Positions 43,266-52,294 of a stretch of DNA of 64,000 nt are shown here, in pieces. Position 1 is the first letter of the stretch. Every line of letters begins with the position of its first letter. This DNA comes from CBDATG01 sp965200145 (lineage in GTDB: Bacteria > Chloroflexota > Dehalococcoidia > Lucifugimonadales > Lucifugimonadaceae). Location of the stretch: assembly GCA_965200145.1 (NCBI GenBank), contig CBDATG010000002.1, positions 1,178,001 through 1,242,000 on the forward strand, written 5' to 3'. A program made the translations under genes and the position numbers. The notes beneath the pieces were generated by a model. It saw nothing but the letters and a program-made list of their open reading frames with translations, was not told the DNA's origin and ran no database searches.

Positions 43266-44384
43266 ATGAAGATCACATCAGTCAACTCGTATATCGGTCG
43301 AGGCACGCGGTACCCGTGGGTTTTCCTCCGCATCAACACCGAGGACGGGCTACACGGCATAGGCCAAGCGCAAGGCGGATCCATGGCGCACATGGTTCAT
43401 GCAGCAGGTCAACACCTGGAGCCGTTTCTAGTTGGAATCGATTCAAACCGCATCGACTACATCTGGAACCACCTCTTCATGCAGTTCAACAACACTGGCA
43501 GCAGAGGGTTCGGCACAGCGCTCATCTCCGCGGTGGACATCGCCCTGTGGGACCTGCGGGGCAAACGGCTCGGTCTGCCCATCTACGAGCTGTTGGGCGG
43601 CAAGTTCCGCGACAATCTGCGAATGTACTCCAACGGCTGGATGTCCGGGTTAGTCACCGCCGAGGAGTACGCACGTGGTGCCTCCGAGACGGCTGCAGAC
43701 GGCCATACCGCCTTGAAATTCGACCCCTTCCTTGAATCCGAGTTCCACGACGTTGAACCCCACCAACATGGGCACAACATCTCCCCCACAGGGCTGAGAT
43801 TAGGCGTGGAACGGACGCGTGCGGTACGACGCGCGATCGGCGATGACGTTGAGATCCTGATCGACCTTCACGGTCGGTACGATGTCGCTGCTGCTGTCCG
43901 CGTCGGCAAAGCACTCGGCGAGTTCAACATCGGATGGCTCGAAGAACCGGTGCCAGTGGAGAACGAAGACGCGTTGCGCACCGTGAAGGAACAGGTGCCG
44001 ATGCCGATATGTGTGGGCGAGAGGCTCGTGACGAGGTTTGACTTCCGGCCCATTCTGGAGAAGCAGCTTGCCAACTACATCATGCCCGATATTGTCCGAT
44101 GCGGCGGCATATCTGAGATGCGCAAGATAGCGACGATGGCTGAGGCTTACTACGTGCCAGTGTCGCCGCACGATGCGACGGGTCCAATCACGATGGCAGC
44201 GGGCGCGCAGGTGATGATGTCCACCCCGAACTTCTACAGGCTGGAGATAGCCTACTCCGAGCTGGCGGATTACAACCGCGCGCTCAGCCCCGCGCTACCA
44301 GTCAGCGACGGCTTCTACCACGTGTCAGACCGGCCAGGACTTGGCCACGACCTGAACATGGAGTACATCGAGGAAGGTGTCTAG
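43266..44384 (+). CDS. Mandelate racemase/muconate lactonizing enzyme family protein
   Basis: 372-residue enolase-superfamily enzyme. Elements: LKFDPFLESEF (Lys/Asp pair), ILIDLHGRYD, GWLEEPVPVE, CVGERLVTRFD, YIMPDIVRCGGISE and PVSPHDATGP. The N-terminus MKITSVNSYIGRGTRYPWVF and SRGFGTALISAVDIALWDLR are typical of the capping domain and of the barrel entry. Probably an acid-sugar dehydratase like that at 23631. It is 75 bases after the Vms1-like gene and has no same-strand partner following. Confidence 0.9.
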   Translation: MKITSVNSYIGRGTRYPWVFLRINTEDGLHGIGQAQGGSMAHMVHAAGQHLEPFLVGIDSNRIDYIWNHLFMQFNNTGSRGFGTALISAVDIALWDLRGKRLGLPIYELLGGKFRDNLRMYSNGWMSGLVTAEEYARGASETAADGHTALKFDPFLESEFHDVEPHQHGHNISPTGLRLGVERTRAVRRAIGDDVEILIDLHGRYDVAAAVRVGKALGEFNIGWLEEPVPVENEDALRTVKEQVPMPICVGERLVTRFDFRPILEKQLANYIMPDIVRCGGISEMRKIATMAEAYYVPVSPHDATGPITMAAGAQVMMSTPNFYRLEIAYSELADYNRALSPALPVSDGFYHVSDRPGLGHDLNMEYIEEGV

Positions 44385-44431
44385 CGATCGCACCGTCGTC
44401 GGTACTTCTCGCAGACAGCCGTTGCAGGGCG

Positions 44432-44824
44432 TTAGCTCGTCTGCTGAATCAGCTCGATGCGGATGTCGCCCGGTGCGGCGATGAAACCTATCTTGCGGCC
44501 GTCCGGCAGGGCTATCGGTCCCTCTTTTATCTCCGCTCCCATTGCCTCAAGCCGCGCGAAGTCTGCATCAATGTCGTCGGTGTCGAATCCGAAGTGCTCC
44601 AAGCCGTAGTGCACATTCGCATCGCCCGGGCCTAGCGTCTCGCCACTGCGCTCGCTGGAGATGTTTATCGCCAAGCCGCCCTCGGTCTTGGTGATGATGA
44701 ACCTGTCGCCGAAGTCGCGCACCGAGTCCGACACGATCTCAACGTTGAACGCCCGGACAAACCAATCGGCTGTTATCCCAGGGTCGCTGGACTTGAGGTG
44801 GATGTGATTCACAAGATAAGGCAT
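44432..44824 (-). CDS. VOC (glyoxalase/dioxygenase) family protein
   Basis: 130 residues forming one complete vicinal-oxygen-chelate unit: VNHIHLKSSDPGITADWFV at the N-terminus (metal-ligand His), NVHYGLEHFGFDTDDIDADF in the middle (second metal-binding and dimer region), and GFIAAPGDIRIELIQQ at the end (ligand Glu). Family members include lactoylglutathione lyases, epimerases and resistance proteins; the actual reaction is undetermined. Placed downstream of a sulfur-carrier gene, without obvious link. Confidence 0.85.
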   Translation of the reverse strand: MPYLVNHIHLKSSDPGITADWFVRAFNVEIVSDSVRDFGDRFIITKTEGGLAINISSERSGETLGPGDANVHYGLEHFGFDTDDIDADFARLEAMGAEIKEGPIALPDGRKIGFIAAPGDIRIELIQQTS

Positions 44825-44905
44825 CTGGCATCTCCGATTCGACTGGTTGAGTCAACATGTCAGTAGTAACAGGTTAACACCAACGATTCGCGCCGCGCGT
44901 CTGAG

Positions 44906-45112
44906 CTACCCGCCGCCAACCGGACGCACGACTTCCAGAGTATCGCCGTCGCAGACGTATGTGCTCCCATATTGCTCGGATGGCACAACACTGCCGTTGT
45001 GCGCCACCGCCAAACGCCGACCGACTAGTCCACGTTGCGTTAGGAACTCTTCTACACTCACTTCACGCGGAAGCTGGACGGACTTACCGTTGATCGTTGC
45101 AGAGATTGTCAA
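44906..45112 (-). CDS. thiS: Sulfur carrier protein ThiS-like
   Basis: 68 residues with the ubiquitin-like beta-grasp pattern: ISATINGKSVQLPREVSVEE, then RRLAVAHNGSVVPSEQYGST, GDTLEVVRPVGGG. The C-terminal Gly-Gly that is thiocarboxylated is present (with one extra Gly). It would donate sulfur for thiazole formation in thiamine synthesis, or for another pathway; thiG/thiF are not in this window, so the pathway role is uncertain. It lies 63 bases downstream of clpX on the same strand. Confidence 0.8.
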   Translation of the reverse strand: MTISATINGKSVQLPREVSVEEFLTQRGLVGRRLAVAHNGSVVPSEQYGSTYVCDGDTLEVVRPVGGG

Positions 45113-45175
45113 CTAGGCACTCCGCTACGCCAGAATTGCGGGACGATCTGGTCCGCGGCCGAGCCGCGGCTACCA

Positions 45176-46555
45176 TCATGCGGCCACCGATTCGGCTCCC
45201 GCACAACATTCCAACCGTATCAGGTTACCCGCACCGTCCAAGACCTCCGGCGGGCATCCAGTGTTAACCGTAGCCACGTTAACGAGACATGTGGCAGCGT
45301 GGGGTATTGAGGGGATTTCAAACATGGCGTCCATGAGTAGCTTCTCGACCATCGACCTCAACCCGCGAGCTCCAGTTCCCCTGCGTTTTGCCTGGGTGGC
45401 TATCGCTTCCAACGCGCCGTCAGAAAACTTGAGCGTAATCCCATCCAGTGAAAGCAATTGCTTGTACTCAGAGACTATTGACCCCTCAGGCTCAGACAGG
45501 ACTTGGACGAGCTGGTCGCGTGTCAGGTCGGACAGCCCGACGACCACTGGTACGCGCCCGATGAACTCGCTGATGAAACCGTACTCGCGCAGGTCGTCGG
45601 GTTTGACGTCTGTGAGGTCCCGTTGACCTAAAGAATCTAGTTGCAACGCATCGTCAGGCGATTCTGGTTGTACCGGCGCAAATCCGAACGAACCGTTCCC
45701 GTTCTCTTTGTGCTGGCGACGGCGGATTATTTCGTCAATGCCTTCGAACGTACCGCCCAAGATGAACAAAATGTTTGAAGTGTCAACTCTTATGAAGTCT
45801 TGTTGTGGATGTTTCCTGCCACCCATTGGAGGAACGTTCACCTCAGTCCCTTCCAGTAACTTCAATAGGGCCTGTTGCACGCCCTCACCAGACACGTCGC
45901 GCGTTAAAGAAGGATTGGCGACTTTGCGAGCGGTCTTGTCAATCTCGTCAATGTAGATGATCCCTCGCTGGGCCTTTTCAACGTCGTAGTCGGTGGCCTT
46001 CAACAATGGGATCAGGATGTTCTCTACATCCTCACCTACATAGCCCGCTTCAGTGATGGATGTTGCATCTGCGATCGCGAACGGCACGTCCACGATGTGC
46101 GCTAGAGTGCGGGCGGTGTACGTCTTTCCGCAACCAGAGGGACCCACCAGCATGATGTTTGATTTATGGAATCCCGGGCCGCCGTGGGTGCCGGATGACA
46201 TTGAGGCCTTGACGCGTTTGTAATGGTTGTAGACGGCGACGCTCAAGGTCTTTTTCGCTCGGTCCTGGCCGATGACGAAACGGTCGAGCTGAGCGCAGAT
46301 GTCCTGTGGTTTGGACCTGCCTCGCGTCTCAGAAGATCGCTGCGCCTTCGCCGACGCCGCCATAGCGGACGCCCTGCTCGTAGACGAGCGCATGACTATC
46401 GAGCTGCAACGCGATACGCACTCATCGCAGATGAATAGCCCATTAGGGCCGGACACCAACATACCGACTTCATGTTGCCGTTTCTTGCAGAATGAACACA
46501 CCTTGCTTGAACGCCCTCGTTCGATTGTTGACCTGTTGCTACTGCCTCGGTTCAT
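45176..46555 (-). CDS. clpX: ATP-dependent Clp protease ATP-binding subunit ClpX
   Basis: 459 residues. N-terminal zinc-binding domain with Cys20, Cys23, Cys43, Cys46 (CSFC and CDEC). AAA+ domain: Walker A GPSGCGKT (138-145), Walker B IIYIDEID, sensor and arginine-finger region FIGRVPVVVGLSDL, and the substrate-gripping pore loop GYVGED. It unfolds tagged proteins and feeds them to ClpP, whose gene lies 52 bases upstream on the same strand. The linker between zinc and AAA+ domains (about 55-85) is Ser/Arg-rich. Confidence 0.97.
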   Translation of the reverse strand: MNRGSSNRSTIERGRSSKVCSFCKKRQHEVGMLVSGPNGLFICDECVSRCSSIVMRSSTSRASAMAASAKAQRSSETRGRSKPQDICAQLDRFVIGQDRAKKTLSVAVYNHYKRVKASMSSGTHGGPGFHKSNIMLVGPSGCGKTYTARTLAHIVDVPFAIADATSITEAGYVGEDVENILIPLLKATDYDVEKAQRGIIYIDEIDKTARKVANPSLTRDVSGEGVQQALLKLLEGTEVNVPPMGGRKHPQQDFIRVDTSNILFILGGTFEGIDEIIRRRQHKENGNGSFGFAPVQPESPDDALQLDSLGQRDLTDVKPDDLREYGFISEFIGRVPVVVGLSDLTRDQLVQVLSEPEGSIVSEYKQLLSLDGITLKFSDGALEAIATQAKRRGTGARGLRSMVEKLLMDAMFEIPSIPHAATCLVNVATVNTGCPPEVLDGAGNLIRLECCAGAESVAA

Positions 46556-46607
46556 GGTGACCCGCCTATTTCATGTGTCTGTTGCGCCGTAGCCTGCCTT
46601 ATCTGGT

Positions 46608-47243
46608 TTAGTTCTTCACGCCATTGGTCGGACGCGTCTGGTACACCTGGTCCACCAGCCCGTACTCAACGGCTTGCTCCGCGTCCATCCAGTAGTCGCG
46701 GTCTGTGTCCTGTGCGATTCGATCCATAGGTTGTCCAGTGTGGTGAGCGATGATGTCTCGCAGCTTCTGCTGAAGCCGTAGCGTCTCTCGGGCATGAATC
46801 TCTACATCGGTCGCCTGCCCGCCATACGACTGGCTGAGCACTTGATGCATGTGGATCGTCGCGTTGGGAAGAGCGTATCGCTTACCAGGCGTGCCTGCCG
46901 TCAGCAACACGGTGCCGAAGCTGGCGCACATGCCGACCGAGATGGTTTGTACATCGCACGAGACCAACTGCATCGTGTCATAGATTGCCATTCCGTCATA
47001 GACGCTCCCGCCAGGAGAGTTGATGTAGAGGTTGATATCGCGGTCCGGGTCTTCGGCCGCTAAGTACAGCAGCTGCGCAACAATGGTGTTGGCAACCGCC
47101 GAATTAATGGGCGTGCCGAGGAACACTATGCGTTCCTTGAGGAGCAACGAGTAGATGTCATAAGCCCGTTCACCGCGTGCCCCAGTTTCGATAACCATGG
47201 GTATGAGGCTCGAGGGTGTGTGTAGTGTAGCCATCGTCGTCAT
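46608..47243 (-). CDS. clpP: ATP-dependent Clp protease proteolytic subunit ClpP
   Basis: 211 residues. The catalytic triad is visible: Ser in VGMCASFGTVLLTAG, His in ATIHMHQVLSQSYGG, and Asp in DTDRDYWMDAEQAVEYGLVD. LYINSPGGSVYDGMAIYDTM is the typical substrate-groove strand. The serine motif is CASFG rather than the common AASMG, a conservative change. It lies between tig and clpX in the widespread order tig-clpP-clpX. The start is probably ATG 47243 or the ATG four codons later (47231). Confidence 0.96.
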   Translation of the reverse strand: MTTMATLHTPSSLIPMVIETGARGERAYDIYSLLLKERIVFLGTPINSAVANTIVAQLLYLAAEDPDRDINLYINSPGGSVYDGMAIYDTMQLVSCDVQTISVGMCASFGTVLLTAGTPGKRYALPNATIHMHQVLSQSYGGQATDVEIHARETLRLQQKLRDIIAHHTGQPMDRIAQDTDRDYWMDAEQAVEYGLVDQVYQTRPTNGVKN

Positions 47244-47296
47244 TTCTCCTGTCTAATTTGCGAGTTGACACTGGGCCCGGTTAGGTAACCGGCGCG

Positions 47297-48613
47297 TCAG
47301 TCTTGATCTTCCAACCCGCGCGCTATGTTGACCACGAGGTCCAGAGCGCGTCGGGTGCGAAGATTGTCGCGAACCGAGTCTCTGTTCTCTGGTGTGTCTT
47401 CTAACGGCTGAAGGTCTGTTCCGTGAATGCTGGAGTTGATGCTGTCGATCTCACTCTGGACATCATCATCAGGTATCTCAACCTGCTCCAACTCTGCGAT
47501 CTTCTCTAACACTAGCGCGCGCTTGATATTCAATTCCGCTGCACTCTCTGCCGCTTCAAACGAATCTTGCTCAATGTCTTCCAAGCGAATCTTGGGCGCG
47601 CGGCGTCCCAGGTACATCTGACGGCGTTGCAACTCCCTGTCAAGCAAGTTCCTGCCCTCTCGCTCAACGATGATCCGCGAGAGTTGGAACTCTGACCCCT
47701 CCACTAACGCGCCCAGCACCTTGGTTTCTAGCTCGCCGCGGAGCTGGCGTTCCGCGCCAGCTTCCAAGTCTCTTCTAACGTGTTGCCGCATGCCATCGAG
47801 CGTTTCGATGCCCTCTACGCCATAAGTCTTGGCCAAATCGTCATCGATATCTGGCAAGACGACTTCCTTTACTTCCGAGACTTGAACCTTTACATCCGCT
47901 AGCCTCACTTCCTCATCCTCTGAACCGTCACCTCCATCCCCGTCACTCCCGTCTGACCTCTCCTGTACCTTCCCTTGAAATAGTTTCTCATCACCTGACC
48001 TCATCCCCGTCAACGCTTCTGAGAACCCCTCGATCCCCATTAGATTATCGGGATCAAGCAGGAACTCACGATCACTCACATCGAACAGGCTCGACTCCCC
48101 CATGCTCGCTCGCCCTGAGAACACGACGACATCACCTGTCTCAGAAGCGCGTTCAACTGTTCTCGTGTATCCGTACGCTCGCCTGACTCGTTCCACCATC
48201 TCGTCGACCTGCGTCTCAGTCACTTCCTCAGCTTCGTCATCAAACCTCACCGCACGGTGGTCACATAGGTCAACAGCCGGCCTCAGCGGTACCGTTACTT
48301 TCAGCTTGACACTTGGCTCCACTTCCTCAATGGCTACCTGCGGCACGGACCAAGGTTCAAGACCGTTCGCGTCCACCGCCTCGTCCACCGCCTCTGGCAC
48401 CAGAGTGCGCATCGCTTCCTCCAGCAGATAGCCGCGGCCGAGGTAATTGATGAGCATTGATTTCGGAGCTTTGCCTTTGCGAAATCCCGGAATGTTGACT
48501 TGTTGACTAACGCGCTTCGAAGCGATGTCGAGATGTTTCTCTACTCGCGCGTCGTCGATCTCCAGCACCAGGATTGCCTCACCCGGTGCGCTGTCCAGCT
48601 GCGTTACCTGCAC
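47297..48613 (-). CDS. tig: Trigger factor, ribosome-associated chaperone/peptidyl-prolyl isomerase
   Basis: 438 residues. The ribosome-binding domain shows the signature NIPGFRKGKAPKSML (residues 40-54). The FKBP-type domain lies at about 150-250 and the helical C-terminal chaperone domain follows. An acidic Gly/Asp/Ser-rich insertion, RSDGSDGDGGDGSEDEE, interrupts the isomerase domain near residue 218. It heads the tig-clpP-clpX cluster; the spacing to clpP is 53 bases. It binds nascent chains at the exit tunnel. Confidence 0.95.
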   Translation of the reverse strand: MQVTQLDSAPGEAILVLEIDDARVEKHLDIASKRVSQQVNIPGFRKGKAPKSMLINYLGRGYLLEEAMRTLVPEAVDEAVDANGLEPWSVPQVAIEEVEPSVKLKVTVPLRPAVDLCDHRAVRFDDEAEEVTETQVDEMVERVRRAYGYTRTVERASETGDVVVFSGRASMGESSLFDVSDREFLLDPDNLMGIEGFSEALTGMRSGDEKLFQGKVQERSDGSDGDGGDGSEDEEVRLADVKVQVSEVKEVVLPDIDDDLAKTYGVEGIETLDGMRQHVRRDLEAGAERQLRGELETKVLGALVEGSEFQLSRIIVEREGRNLLDRELQRRQMYLGRRAPKIRLEDIEQDSFEAAESAAELNIKRALVLEKIAELEQVEIPDDDVQSEIDSINSSIHGTDLQPLEDTPENRDSVRDNLRTRRALDLVVNIARGLEDQD

Positions 48614-48831
48614 GGTGCCGCTCGTTCGGGTTAGTTGAGGGAGCTCATGACATGCACCATTGAGAATTCCAGTTGGCCGGCGGTCGCTCCTCCTGCATAC
48701 GCAACCGCAATGATTCTGATTCTATCCAATCAGAAAATCGGGCGTTAACTCCGCGAATTCGACGAAGCTGTGGCGGTGAAAAAGCCGCAAAGTCGCAGGG
48801 TTGTTTCGTACCGCACATGCCGACTCACCGA

Positions 48832-50643
48832 CTAGGAGTTCGCTTCAACAACGGTGGGGTCCAAGAGCAGACCCAGCTCGTGCATTTGTTCGGAATTGAT
48901 CGTTCCGGGCGACTCGAACAGCGGGTCAGATGCCGACTGAGTCTTGGGGAACGCAATAACTTCGCGAAGGGAAGATTCGCCGGCGAGCATGGCAACCAAT
49001 CTGTCCAATCCAAGTCCCATCCCGCCGTGCGGTGGCGCGCCGTAACGGAACGCGCGAAGTAGGTGGCCGAAGCGATCCTCAATCTCAGCGTCCGTGTAAC
49101 CAATGACGTTGAACACCTTGCGCTGTATGTCAGCATCGTGGATGCGTATGCTGCCAGACCCCAGCTCGATGCCGTTACACGTTAGGTCAAAGAGCTCCGC
49201 ATAGACGTTGCCTGGTTTAGATTCGATAATGTCCAAGTGCTCAGGCTTCGGTTGGGAGAAGACGTGATGCGCTGGCGTCCAACCGCGCAGCTGGCCATCC
49301 CACTCAAAAAGAGGGAAGTCGTAGACCCACGCGAACGCAAACTCGTTGTCGTCCACCAATTCCAGCTGTCGCGCAATCTCGCTCCGCAAGGACGATAATG
49401 CTAGGTTGACGACTGTTGATGGTCCTGCAACCATCAATATCAGGTCACCGGGCGTGGCACCACTCGCGCGCGCCAAATCCTTGACAACGTCAACCGACAT
49501 GTAGTTCTTGAGCGGGGACCTGAACTCGTCTTCCGTCAACGATCCGATTGAATTAGCGCTCTCGTCAATTGCGATGAACACCAGGCCCTGGGCCCCTGCG
49601 CTCTTCGCGACATCAATTAGCGCGTCCGTCTGCCCGCGTCGGTAATTGGCGCAATTTGGTGCCACGAAGCCGCGCACGACTCCGCCGGCGTTCGCGACAG
49701 ACGTGAATACACGCGCCTCCGACTTGACGGCGATATCTGTCAGGGTCGAGAATGTGAGCTCGTAACGCGTATCCGGCTTATCTGAACCGTACTGGTCCAT
49801 CGCTTCATCCCAAGTCAGCTCCTTGAACGGAGCGGATACCTTCGCGTCAGGGCGGTGCTCCCGCACGATCGACGCATACAGACCTTCCACTGTCTCCATC
49901 ACATCTTGCTGATGCACGAAGCTCATCTCCAAATCGAGCTGCGTGTGCTCGGGTTGTCTATCGGCGCGAAGGTCTTCGTCGCGGAAGCACTTAGCGATCT
50001 GGAAGTAGCGTTCCACTCCCGAAACCATCAACATCTGCTTCAACTGCTGCGGTGATTGTGGCAACGCGTAGAAGTGGCCAGGACGCACTCGTGAAGGCAC
50101 GACGTAGTCTCGGGCACCTTCTGGCGTGGACTTGATAAGGATCGGAGTCTCAACGTACGTGAAGCCCTCGGCATCGAGGTAGTTCCAGATGGAGCGCGTA
50201 ACTCGATGTCGCAATCTGAGACGCTCCTGCATGGCGGGACGGCGAATGTCGACAAAGCGGTGCGTCATACGCGTCAGCTCGTCTGCCTGCGTCTCATCAT
50301 CCACCTCAAACGGCGGCGTCAACGAGCGGTTCAGTACCGTCGCCGTATCGGCGATCAGCTCGACCTCACCGGTAGCCAATGCTGGGTTTTCAGCGCCTTC
50401 GATTCGCTTCGATACCTTGCCGTGAACCTGGACGACCCATTCAGAACGCATCTGCTCCGCCATAGTGTGAGATTCCGGTGATACCTCAGGATTGAACACC
50501 ACCTGCAACACGCCCGTGCGGTCGCGTAGATCAATGAACACCAGGTTGCCGTGATCTCGTCGGCGATGCACCCAGCCCGCGACTGTAACCTCACGCCCGA
50601 CATCAGACGGTCGGGGCATGCCGCAATCTGTGTCCTTGTACAT
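48832..50643 (-). CDS. aspS: Aspartyl-tRNA synthetase (bacterial type)
   Basis: 603 residues: N-terminal OB-fold anticodon-binding domain (WVHRRRDHGNLVFIDLRDRT), class II catalytic core with motif 2 (CFRDEDLRADRQPEHTQLDL) and motif 3 (PPHGGMGLGLDRLVAML), plus the bacterial GAD insertion at about 290-420. Length is normal. Whether it is discriminating or also charges tRNA-Asn cannot be decided without a residue-level comparison. It lies 218 bases upstream of tig on the same strand; that gap has no recognisable gene. Confidence 0.97.
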   Translation of the reverse strand: MYKDTDCGMPRPSDVGREVTVAGWVHRRRDHGNLVFIDLRDRTGVLQVVFNPEVSPESHTMAEQMRSEWVVQVHGKVSKRIEGAENPALATGEVELIADTATVLNRSLTPPFEVDDETQADELTRMTHRFVDIRRPAMQERLRLRHRVTRSIWNYLDAEGFTYVETPILIKSTPEGARDYVVPSRVRPGHFYALPQSPQQLKQMLMVSGVERYFQIAKCFRDEDLRADRQPEHTQLDLEMSFVHQQDVMETVEGLYASIVREHRPDAKVSAPFKELTWDEAMDQYGSDKPDTRYELTFSTLTDIAVKSEARVFTSVANAGGVVRGFVAPNCANYRRGQTDALIDVAKSAGAQGLVFIAIDESANSIGSLTEDEFRSPLKNYMSVDVVKDLARASGATPGDLILMVAGPSTVVNLALSSLRSEIARQLELVDDNEFAFAWVYDFPLFEWDGQLRGWTPAHHVFSQPKPEHLDIIESKPGNVYAELFDLTCNGIELGSGSIRIHDADIQRKVFNVIGYTDAEIEDRFGHLLRAFRYGAPPHGGMGLGLDRLVAMLAGESSLREVIAFPKTQSASDPLFESPGTINSEQMHELGLLLDPTVVEANS

Positions 50644-50702
50644 GTCTCGCGATTACCAGGGATTAGGAGTGAGTCGGTTGCTCTGCGATGTCACCGTTAT
50701 CG

Positions 50703-51368
50703 CTAGCCACGACTCTTCGTGACTCGGCTCCACAAGCCCCATATGATTAATGACACGGCGAGAATCTTCAACAGGTCGCCAGGCATGAAAACGTACATGC
50801 CGTCCATGAACAGTCTGCCGTCCTGTGGCCAGCCGAAATCAAACGCCGCGAGCCAGATCAATGCTGGAATGTATAGCAGGATACCACCTGCCAAGTTTGC
50901 CCAAAGCGTGTCGCGGTGAGTGAAGCCTAGTTGGGAAAGGACACCGGCGAAGAACGATGCCACTAGGAATCCGATGATGTAACCGCCAGTAACGCCCATG
51001 ATCGTCGCGTCCCAGGCTTCGATTGGTGAGCGGAAGTCGAACGCCGACTGGCTTGCGAACACCGGTGCACCTAAAGCCCCGACGGCGATGTACGTCAGCA
51101 CCGCGACTGACCCCCAACGCCATCCCATTAAGGCCCCTGCGAAGAGCACACCAAACGTCTGAAGGGTCACGGGTGTCGGGTTCTCTGGCAGGTAGAACCG
51201 TGCCTTGGCGCAAACCGCGATCAACAGCACCAGAACTGCGATCGCGACGACCTTGTGCCAGACCCTTGAACCGGGGAACAGCGAATCGAACAGCGGTGGG
51301 CCTAGTGCGAACGCCCTGGTTCTGGGAAGTGGTGCCGTGGTTGAACTCTGCATCGGCGATGACTCCAT
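50703..51368 (-). CDS. bioY: Biotin transporter BioY (ECF S component)
   Basis: 221 residues with about six membrane segments. The family motif TPVTLQTFGVLFAGALMGWR is near residue 65, and GGYIIGFLVASFFAGVLSQL and ILLYIPALIWLAAF follow, as in other BioY proteins. It binds biotin and works with an EcfA/A'/T module that is not in this window. The first 35 residues are polar, so the true start may be the internal Met6. The 112 bases upstream hold no evident riboswitch. Confidence 0.92.
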   Translation of the reverse strand: MESSPMQSSTTAPLPRTRAFALGPPLFDSLFPGSRVWHKVVAIAVLVLLIAVCAKARFYLPENPTPVTLQTFGVLFAGALMGWRWGSVAVLTYIAVGALGAPVFASQSAFDFRSPIEAWDATIMGVTGGYIIGFLVASFFAGVLSQLGFTHRDTLWANLAGGILLYIPALIWLAAFDFGWPQDGRLFMDGMYVFMPGDLLKILAVSLIIWGLWSRVTKSRG

Positions 51369-51480
51369 GCGTTTCGGTTTCGCGCGTCGCGCGCTTCCTC
51401 TATGCTAAAGGCATCGATATCGCGACTACGGCAAGCGACCGATGGCCGGGAAACATGAAGCGGCGCAACGTTAGATCGGA

Positions 51481-51942
51481 CTAGGTCTGACCTTCGTCCA
51501 ATTGGATCGGCAATGAGTAATCCCGCTTCTTGACTTCCAAAGTAACGAACGTCTCGGTGCGCTGTACGCCTGGTGTCTTCCCCACCTCGTCTCTGATGAA
51601 GTCTCCGAGCATGGTCGAGTCCGGCAGTACCGCCCATGCGAACACGTCGTAAGTACCGGTGGTAATGCTGACCAGGGTCGTCCACTTGAGAGATGCCATG
51701 CGCGCCGCGACCTGCTCAAGCTTGTCGGGCTCAACCTGCATACCAATGAGCACCTCGGAGGAGTATCCTACCTTCGCGGGATTGGGAACCGCGACTACGC
51801 TAATCGCGCCATCATCGGTCAGCTTCTTCAGACGCCGCCGCACCGTACCTTCGCTAACATTCACCTTCTTGGCGATATGCGCGTTCGACGCGCGTCCATC
51901 CTCTTTCAGCTCTTTGATAATCAGCTGGTCCGTAGCATCCAT
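51481..51942 (-). CDS. Lrp/AsnC family transcriptional regulator
   Basis: 153 residues: N-terminal winged helix DQLIIKELKEDGRASNAHIA, KKVNVSEGTVRRRLKKLTDD (about 5-50), and a C-terminal RAM effector-binding domain with SEVLIGMQVEPDKLEQVAAR, TTLVSITTGTYDVFAWAVLP. Such regulators sense amino acids or other small metabolites and act as octamers; the ligand is unknown. It is divergent to the IscA-like gene across a 352-base gap that could contain its operators. Confidence 0.92.
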   Translation of the reverse strand: MDATDQLIIKELKEDGRASNAHIAKKVNVSEGTVRRRLKKLTDDGAISVVAVPNPAKVGYSSEVLIGMQVEPDKLEQVAARMASLKWTTLVSITTGTYDVFAWAVLPDSTMLGDFIRDEVGKTPGVQRTETFVTLEVKKRDYSLPIQLDEGQT

Positions 51943-52294
51943 TAGGCGCTCCTCTCTATCGTGCTTCTATGCCGTCGCTGTGACTTCGGCTTTCGATCGG
52001 TAACGCATAACCTACCGCAAATCACTGCACTGCCAAACAATAACGAATTAGACACATCAGCGGCGGTTCGGTTGCGGTTGTAGTGCGTCGTTTCCTGATT
52101 GTACAACCAATTTCCGCAGATTCGGCGTACAATATAAAGAGTCGCAGAATTTCTGCGTAACGCCCCGCCTCTCATCAACAACCCGATCAACGCGTAACAA
52201 TCCATCTTACAACATGCCGCGAATAGTTTAGGATTGGAATTGAAGCGTTGCAGACGCCCTGCGCGCATCGCAAGCATCGGAGGAGACCGACCAC
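51943..52294. other. Divergent control region between the Lrp regulator and the IscA-like gene
   Basis: No gene is seen. Features are a palindrome CGCAGAA-T-TTCTGCG (52143-52157), an AT-rich stretch GTACAATATAAAGA (52127-52140) that may be a -10 region toward the IscA-like gene, and TTGTAC 35 bases earlier. Confidence 0.45.
52143..52157. promoter_or_regulatory. 15-bp palindrome, candidate operator
   Basis: CGCAGAATTTCTGCG has perfect 7-base arms around one T. It sits just downstream of a TATAAA-like box in a divergent intergenic region. Binding protein unknown; the adjacent Lrp regulator is one candidate. Confidence 0.5.

Noticed and set aside
48614..48831. Small gene or RNA between aspS and tig
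   Set aside because: No RNA-like structure, start/stop pair with ribosome binding site or conserved peptide is visible.
51369..51480. Biotin-related riboswitch or BirA operator upstream of bioY
   Set aside because: I see no known riboswitch core and no TTGTxAAC-type BirA site.
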